Below are positions 50,601 to 54,773 of a stretch of DNA of 54,773 nucleotides, piece after piece. The notes under the pieces are model-generated. The model saw only the letters and a program-made list of their open reading frames with translations. It was not told the DNA's origin and did no database searches. The stretch lies in IMG/VR virus record IMGVR_UViG_3300030117_003472, positions 1 to 54,773 of that record; one strand, 5' to 3'. Source of the DNA: a virus. The stretch's first letter is position 1. Every line of letters begins with the position of its first letter. A program made the position numbers and the translations under genes.

Positions 50601-50719
50601 CAATCTTTATCTTCGTCAAACATTGCGTCATCGTCATCATCTTCGTAAATAAACGGGTCTGCTTCTCTAATTTTTTTCAGTTTCCACCATGTAGCGATTT
50701 TATTCAATGGCCAGATCAT
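50600..50719 (-). CDS. Small protein with acidic tail, 39 residues
   Basis: The frame MIWPLNKIATWWKLKKIREADPF is followed by an acidic YEDDDDDAMFDEDKD tail. It overlaps the sulfotransferase-like gene stop by 4 nt and the carbamoyltransferase start. The W/K-rich amphipathic start may touch membranes. Such MIWPxNKI proteins are frequent in cyanophages and have no known function. Confidence 0.6.
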   Translation of the reverse strand: MIWPLNKIATWWKLKKIREADPFIYEDDDDDAMFDEDKD

Positions 50720-51609
50720 AATTTACTCCACTGTTCGGGAAGATCACCGAAGTAATCTTTGAAATGTATATAGACTGGTTTCAACATGTTCATTCCGTAT
50801 TCTTTTACCTCTTTTGGCATATGCATGATATCAGACTCCCACTGATCGTTCAAATATTGGATTCTAGGAGCATTAGGACCTAAATCAGGAACATATGCGT
50901 TTTTGTGTACGTCCTTTATCTCATAATCGATAAAATCCGATAATTCCTTTGTTTGCCCATTCCAAAACTCCTCCATAATTGTTATATGGCAATTATCGAT
51001 CCCAAACGCTTCTACAAACTTTAAAAAGAACTGTACATAGCCAAAATCGACTCCCATCTTCATAAATTGCCGAACTGGGTCTTTAGGATTTTGTTTTTGA
51101 CGCAAACTCCATAATCTGCGTAATGGATCACGGAAAACAACGTGAATTTTTACGTCAAACACGGATTTGAGTGCAGGAGCATATTTTCTTAAGAATTCTG
51201 GAGAACATTGTCCGTTAGGATTGGAAAAATCGCTCACTGCCTTGTAATCGTGTTTTATAAAGTCCCAATGCTTGACATAATACTCAATATACTTCTCTAT
51301 CGTAAATGGAGGACTCCAAAAATACTTTATTTCGTCTTCTGTCCAATTTCCACCTATATATTTCGACTCATGCGTGAATATCTTTGGTTTTCTGTTTGTA
51401 GTTGATTGTTTTGAAGGTCCGAAGAACTGTTTGTAGAATTTAACCCTCTCAAATGTGTTTCTGGTCTCAGATAAGTCCATCAACCACAAATATCCCTTTT
51501 CTTTGCGATGCCCACTGTGACAATACTTATTATACCACCCTAATGTATAATATAATGGAGTTGTACCAGACCATCCGGTTCCAACATTCAGAAATAGGGT
51601 GGGTTTCAT
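50716..51609 (-). CDS. Sulfotransferase-like protein A
   Basis: Sulfotransferases move a sulfuryl group from PAPS to an acceptor. The N-terminal loop NVGTGWSGTTPLYYTL (8-23) fits the 5'-phosphosulfate-binding loop. The strand VVFRDPLRRLWSLR (157-170) fits the 3'-phosphate-binding segment with Arg160 and Ser168. AVSDFSN (124-130) is a conserved core strand. The C-terminal PNAPRIQYLNDQWESDIMHM block is shared with the paralogue at 51.8 kb. The donor is inferred and the acceptor unknown. The start overlaps the stop of the 51-residue gene as TAATG. Confidence 0.75.
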   Translation of the reverse strand: MKPTLFLNVGTGWSGTTPLYYTLGWYNKYCHSGHRKEKGYLWLMDLSETRNTFERVKFYKQFFGPSKQSTTNRKPKIFTHESKYIGGNWTEDEIKYFWSPPFTIEKYIEYYVKHWDFIKHDYKAVSDFSNPNGQCSPEFLRKYAPALKSVFDVKIHVVFRDPLRRLWSLRQKQNPKDPVRQFMKMGVDFGYVQFFLKFVEAFGIDNCHITIMEEFWNGQTKELSDFIDYEIKDVHKNAYVPDLGPNAPRIQYLNDQWESDIMHMPKEVKEYGMNMLKPVYIHFKDYFGDLPEQWSKL

Positions 51610-51764
51610 TACGAGTGATACTTTATCGAGATTTGCTCGGCAGTATAATCAGTTTTGAGTCCTGCCATAATCATTTTCTGCATTTGGTCACGTTTTTCCT
51701 CTGCTTGCTGTCTAGTTAGCACAGAAAAAACAATCTCATTATCTAGGTAGACGTCATAGGACAT
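51609..51764 (-). CDS. Small protein, YDVYLDN family, 51 residues
   Basis: The frame MSYDVYLDNEIVFSVLTRQQ then AEEKRDQMQKMIMAGLKT and ends AEQISIKYHS. It overlaps the sulfotransferase A start (TAATG). It resembles the 53-residue gene at 47.6 kb in its opening YDxYxDx strand, helix and closing strand. Function unknown. Only 25 nt separate it from the divergent sulfotransferase B. Confidence 0.65.
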   Translation of the reverse strand: MSYDVYLDNEIVFSVLTRQQAEEKRDQMQKMIMAGLKTDYTAEQISIKYHS

Positions 51765-51789
51765 TTATTCCACCATAACTACTGTATAT

Positions 51790-52791
51790 ATGTCTAAACC
51801 AACATTATTATTGAATCCTGGCGTAGGATGGGCAGCTACCACTCCCTTCCACTACACTTTGACGCTTGATAACAAGTATGCCCATATGGGTCATAAGAAA
51901 GAGAACTGGTATCTGATGAGATTGTACAATTATCCAAAGTACGAGGAACAATTCAAAGAGATATACTCTGACAACTTCTCATCAAAGTACAATATTGACG
52001 TCAATAAACGTCCTTCTCTTCATCCTTGGGGTCAAACCTTGTCGAAGAGAAACAAATATGTGGCCAACACTTCGCTAGACCCATATTTTGCAAGTCCTCC
52101 ATCAATAGACAACTACATCTCTTACTGGAAGGGTCATTGGGAGAATATAAAAGGCACCTATGCAGCAGTTTGCGACTTCACAAACGGCAATTACGCACTT
52201 CCATACGAATTTTGGGTTGAAGTTGCTCCAAAACTACGAGAACACTTTAATGTAAAGGTCACTTTTCAGTTTCGTGACCCAGTAAGACGTTATTTTTCGG
52301 AAGTTGGTAGTTTATTGACTAAAAAATTCGAGTTTTCAGTTGAAAATTGTAAATTTTATTCAAATATGAAAACTAGGTTGCTAATTCGCAAGAAAAAACA
52401 CAAACAACTGTTCTTTCATCTTTTGAAACAGGGATGTCTTAGCGATTTATGTGATTTTTGCGGAGCATACACTATTTTTACCCGTGTATTCGGTGTAGAA
52501 AATACTTATGTTACCATAATGGAAGATTTGTGGGATAAAAATCAAAAAAAAGAGCAACTCGAAGCACTTAGTAACTTTTTGTCGTATAAAATTACAAAAC
52601 TTCATGACAATTGTTACGTTCCCAACATGGGAAGTCGTGCTCCTCACCTCCCATTCCTACAAGATCAGTGGGAAAGTGATATAGATGACCTAACTGCGGA
52701 TGATTATAATGTGGCACTCCTTTACATGTCTAGATATTATACAGATTTCAAAAATACCTTTGGGTATCTACCTACATCATGGAAAAAATAG
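51790..52791 (+). CDS. Sulfotransferase-like protein B, with insertion
   Basis: A 333-residue paralogue of sulfotransferase A on the opposite strand. Shared blocks include NPGVGWAATTPFHYTLT (9-25), NKYAHMGHKKE, AVCDFTNG (126-133), FQFRDPVRR (159-167) and SRAPHLPFLQDQWESDID. It carries about 50 extra residues after the phosphate-binding strand (170-225), rich in Lys, Phe and Cys (CLSDLCDFC), which differs in character from the rest. In the loop Gly-Ala-Ala replaces Gly-Ser-Gly, so the activity may be altered. Transcription is plus, divergent from its neighbours. Confidence 0.72.
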   Translation: MSKPTLLLNPGVGWAATTPFHYTLTLDNKYAHMGHKKENWYLMRLYNYPKYEEQFKEIYSDNFSSKYNIDVNKRPSLHPWGQTLSKRNKYVANTSLDPYFASPPSIDNYISYWKGHWENIKGTYAAVCDFTNGNYALPYEFWVEVAPKLREHFNVKVTFQFRDPVRRYFSEVGSLLTKKFEFSVENCKFYSNMKTRLLIRKKKHKQLFFHLLKQGCLSDLCDFCGAYTIFTRVFGVENTYVTIMEDLWDKNQKKEQLEALSNFLSYKITKLHDNCYVPNMGSRAPHLPFLQDQWESDIDDLTADDYNVALLYMSRYYTDFKNTFGYLPTSWKK

Positions 52792-52895
52792 CATTTCAAC
52801 AGACACATATCATGACAATGATCATGTTTCGTAAGTTGTTCAAGGACAAATATCAAAGATCCTTCAAGATTATGATGAGTTGCCCATGTTATTAG
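52779..52895 (+). CDS. Possible small protein, 38 residues
   Basis: A frame starting at ATG 52779 inside the end of sulfotransferase B and ending inside the start of SGNH-like B (10-nt overlap). It encodes MEKIAFQQTHIMTMIMFRKL and a Lys/Phe-rich helix ending SCPCY. There is no clear ribosome site. If it is not a gene, 94 nt between the two genes are unaccounted for. A reinitiation role is possible. Confidence 0.3.
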   Translation: MEKIAFQQTHIMTMIMFRKLFKDKYQRSFKIMMSCPCY

Positions 52896-53665
52896 TCACA
52901 TTTGGTTGTTCATGGACTCGTGGTGTCGGTGTGGCATACAAAAATGGCATGAAGAAAGATGAATATCTGTCAAAAAATGATGATGACATCCTTTGTGATG
53001 AATTATCCTTCCGAGGATTGCTTGCAAAGAAGTGGGATTGTACTAATCTCAACTTTTCGCAGATGGGTAGCAGTAATGATAGACAGTTTCGTAAAGCAAC
53101 CACCTATTTTAAGAGAAAACCTAGAGAAAAAGTCGTAGTATTATGGGGTATTACCTCTGTCTTCAGGCATGAGGTATGGTTGACAAAGAACCATGAAGGT
53201 AAATCGGGGTATCAGAACGTATTATATGGTCATGGAATGAATCGAGAGGTCAATAAGAAGTATAAAAAGTTTGATGTCAACCATCATTTGGAGTGGCACT
53301 TTGATAAAGAGCAAAAACTCAAAGAACTTTCACATATGATGAGGCATTGGAACCTCTTTTTTGAAGCATTAGGTATTGAAAACTACTGGTTTGACACATT
53401 CAACCATCATGAGTACCCTATTCCTGTAGATAGGATGCTGTTCAATGATAGAAAATATAGAGATTTGATGTCTATACTATGCGAAGACCTTGAATTTGAA
53501 AATTATGACCCTGATGAGTACCATGTTTCACAGTTCAATAACGATGATAGTAGAAGATTGAAGTTTTTAGAGAGGAGAGAACTGGTAAATCCTTACTCAT
53601 ATCACCCAACTCGTGAAGCACATGTTATGATGGCAAACTTATTCGACGAGGTAATCAAGATATGA
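52886..53665 (+). CDS. SGNH hydrolase-like protein B
   Basis: A 259-residue protein with TFGCSWTRGVG (Ser9 presumptive nucleophile), QMGSSNDRQ (Gly61/Asn64), VVLWGITSVFRHE and the C-terminal NPYSYHPTREAH (His240), fitting SGNH blocks I, II, III-like and V. The frame opens at a TTG (52880); the ATG at 52886 matches the start of its paralogues and was chosen. The next gene overlaps by 4 nt (ATGA), indicating coupling. The substrate is unknown: a glycan acetyl ester is a reasonable guess in this cassette. Confidence 0.65.
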   Translation: MLLVTFGCSWTRGVGVAYKNGMKKDEYLSKNDDDILCDELSFRGLLAKKWDCTNLNFSQMGSSNDRQFRKATTYFKRKPREKVVVLWGITSVFRHEVWLTKNHEGKSGYQNVLYGHGMNREVNKKYKKFDVNHHLEWHFDKEQKLKELSHMMRHWNLFFEALGIENYWFDTFNHHEYPIPVDRMLFNDRKYRDLMSILCEDLEFENYDPDEYHVSQFNNDDSRRLKFLERRELVNPYSYHPTREAHVMMANLFDEVIKI

Positions 53666-54456
53666 ACCTTATAACACTTGGATGCAGTTGGGTTTTTGGT
53701 ATTGGGTCATACTTTGACGCAGAAAACCCCGTCGACAGGGTAACATACAATACAACCTTTAGGAAAGGATCTGCTTATCGTCAAAGTGGAGAGGAATTTG
53801 AAGACGATACATGCTGGAGAAACAAACTTTGTAATGAATTGAACCTTACAAACATCAATTTATCCAGAGGTGGGTCATCAAATCAGTCACAATTCCGTCG
53901 TGCAACCAAATATTTTGCAGAAAATGAGATAGATTGGCAAAATACTGTTGTCTTATGGGGTATTACATCAATCTATCGTGATGAATTATGGTTCAATAGA
54001 CTCAAAAGTTACTCATCTGTAGCATTCAATCAAGCAAACCTTGATCCTACTAATAGATTGAGAGAAAAAAAGAAGACTGGTTTTGATACTTATGCTCATT
54101 TTGAGGAACATTTTGACGAAAAAGTGTTTATGACAGAGTTGAAGAACAATATACTTCATTGGCAGCATTATCTTGATTTACTTGGAGTGCCCTATGCATT
54201 CTATGAGACACTGAATACTACTGGTGCTATATCAAATCCAGCATTAGAAGAGGATATGTGTACGACTCTAGCGAAAAGAAATGGTTGGCGTGGTAAAAAA
54301 GACAAGTTCCATTTCTCAGATTGGTTTGATGACTGTAATCGGATTCAACGACTCATGGAAATAGGTATGGTAAACCCTTATTCATTCCATCCGACTCGAC
54401 AGGGTAATCTTGATATCGTAAAATTCATGAAACCCATTGTGGAGAAAATGCTGTGA
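53662..54456 (+). CDS. SGNH hydrolase-like protein C
   Basis: A 264-residue tandem paralogue of SGNH-like B. It shows LGCSWVFGIG (Ser9), SRGGSSNQSQ (Asn74), VVLWGITSIYRDE and NPYSFHPTRQG (His243). The conserved LWGITSxxRxE block, shared only by B and C, points to a sub-family with a fixed substrate. The ATGA start overlap with B and the GTG start of the next gene within its stop codon give a coupled cluster. Confidence 0.65.
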   Translation: MNLITLGCSWVFGIGSYFDAENPVDRVTYNTTFRKGSAYRQSGEEFEDDTCWRNKLCNELNLTNINLSRGGSSNQSQFRRATKYFAENEIDWQNTVVLWGITSIYRDELWFNRLKSYSSVAFNQANLDPTNRLREKKKTGFDTYAHFEEHFDEKVFMTELKNNILHWQHYLDLLGVPYAFYETLNTTGAISNPALEEDMCTTLAKRNGWRGKKDKFHFSDWFDDCNRIQRLMEIGMVNPYSFHPTRQGNLDIVKFMKPIVEKML

Positions 54457-54581
54457 TAGTCTGGGGAGTTGTCTGGATGATAGCAATTCTGATCGTAATT
54501 GTGTCTTGGTATATCTACTATATACTGAGTATGGCTTATAAGGAGATGAATGATGGGAGTGATGGTTCCACCAAGTCGTAA
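54453..54581 (+). CDS. Small single-pass membrane protein with GTG start
   Basis: A 42-residue frame beginning at GTG (54453) that overlaps the SGNH-like C stop, with GGAG 9 nt upstream. The sequence MIVWGVVWMIAILIVIVSW then YIYYIL is a transmembrane helix of about 24 residues, followed by a short polar tail. The topology (N-out or N-in) and role are unknown; membrane anchoring of a partner is possible. Confidence 0.55.
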   Translation: MIVWGVVWMIAILIVIVSWYIYYILSMAYKEMNDGSDGSTKS

Positions 54582-54773
54582 GAGTTGTTATAACTTCCGT
54601 GTAGTCAAGGTCAACAGAGTTGTCGATGGCGACACTATAGATGTGACGATAGATTTGGGATTTGATTTGATGAAGAAGGAGAGAGTGAGGGTTGCGGGAG
54701 TTGATACTCCTGAGAAGAGGACAAGAGATCTAGAAGAGAAGGCACTGGGTATAGATGCGACTAACTGGTTGAA
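54550..54773 (+). CDS. Thermonuclease (SNase-like), 5' part
   Basis: The window ends inside this gene; 74 complete codons are visible. NRVVDGDTIDVTID and KERVRVAGVDTPE are the calcium-binding and catalytic motifs of staphylococcal nuclease-like enzymes: Asp in VVDGDT, Arg and Asp in RVAGVDTPE, and its Glu. AAGGAG lies 6 nt before the ATG at 54550, which decides the start. It overlaps the small membrane-protein gene by 32 nt. Such nucleases occur in cyanophages and probably degrade host DNA or act in recombination. Confidence 0.85.
   Translation, partial: MMGVMVPPSRKSCYNFRVVKVNRVVDGDTIDVTIDLGFDLMKKERVRVAGVDTPEKRTRDLEEKALGIDATNWL

Noticed and set aside
50601-50603. TTG start of the carbamoyltransferase
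   Set aside because: An ATG follows at once and forms a TGATG overlap with the upstream gene.
51783-51788. TATATA as promoter of sulfotransferase B
   Set aside because: It touches the start codon, leaving no leader or ribosome site, and no matching -35 box was seen.
52880-52885. TTG start of SGNH-like protein B
   Set aside because: The ATG two codons downstream lines up with both paralogues.

Overview
The window is a densely packed block of late structural genes from a large T4-like marine myovirus. The assignment rests on T4 homologues in T4-like order along the minus strand: gp25, gp6, a gp7-like giant, gp8, gp13, gp14, gp15, gp16, gp17, gp18, gp19, gp20, prohead core proteins, gp21, gp22, gp23, then uvsY and uvsW. 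The AT-rich composition, the DUF4815-type giant protein, the many small conserved ORFs and the modular fibre and baseplate proteins fit cyanophages (Synechococcus/Prochlorococcus hosts). No photosynthesis gene lies in the window, so the host is an inference.

Layout from left to right: (1) 1-1.7 kb, recombination genes uvsW (cut by the left edge) and uvsY, plus a tail-tube-like structural gene and a small ORF. (2) 1.7-7.5 kb, the head: gp23, gp22, gp21, two core-region proteins and the gp20 portal. (3) 7.5-16.7 kb, tail tube, sheath, terminase and neck genes, with a Lys/Pro-rich 249-residue protein between the two terminase subunits. (4) 16.7-25.3 kb, two fibre-like proteins and small virion proteins. 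This stretch is interrupted by a plus-strand pair of P-loop proteins and by minus-strand genes for a diiron ferritin-like protein, a methyltransferase and a 68-residue protein. (5) 25.2-47.5 kb, the baseplate, with three very large modular proteins (2358, 955 and 2734 residues), gp8, gp6 and gp25. (6) 47.6-54.8 kb, an accessory region with a glycosyltransferase, a carbamoyltransferase, two sulfotransferase-like paralogues in opposite orientation, three SGNH-hydrolase-like proteins, several tiny proteins and the start of a thermonuclease.

Transcription signals are unusually readable. Fourteen matches to the T4 late promoter (TATAAATA and close variants) sit just upstream of minus-strand genes or operons, several inside the preceding stop codon. 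Strong terminators follow gp23, fibre 2 and the small gene at 47.6 kb. A sigma-70-type promoter (CTGTCA, 17 bp, TATAAT) drives the plus-strand P-loop pair and overlaps the divergent late promoter of fibre 1, which suggests early or host-RNAP expression of that pair. Many neighbours overlap as TAATG, ATGA or TGATG, consistent with translational coupling.

The strongest candidate for an undescribed system is the 47.8-54.5 kb cassette. It combines glycosyl, carbamoyl and sulfuryl transfer with possible acyl-ester chemistry next to the baseplate operon, and could decorate the virion or remodel host surface glycans. A second candidate is the 18.5-21.2 kb island. No stretch over 300 bases lacks a gene; no tRNA, CRISPR array or insertion sequence was seen.
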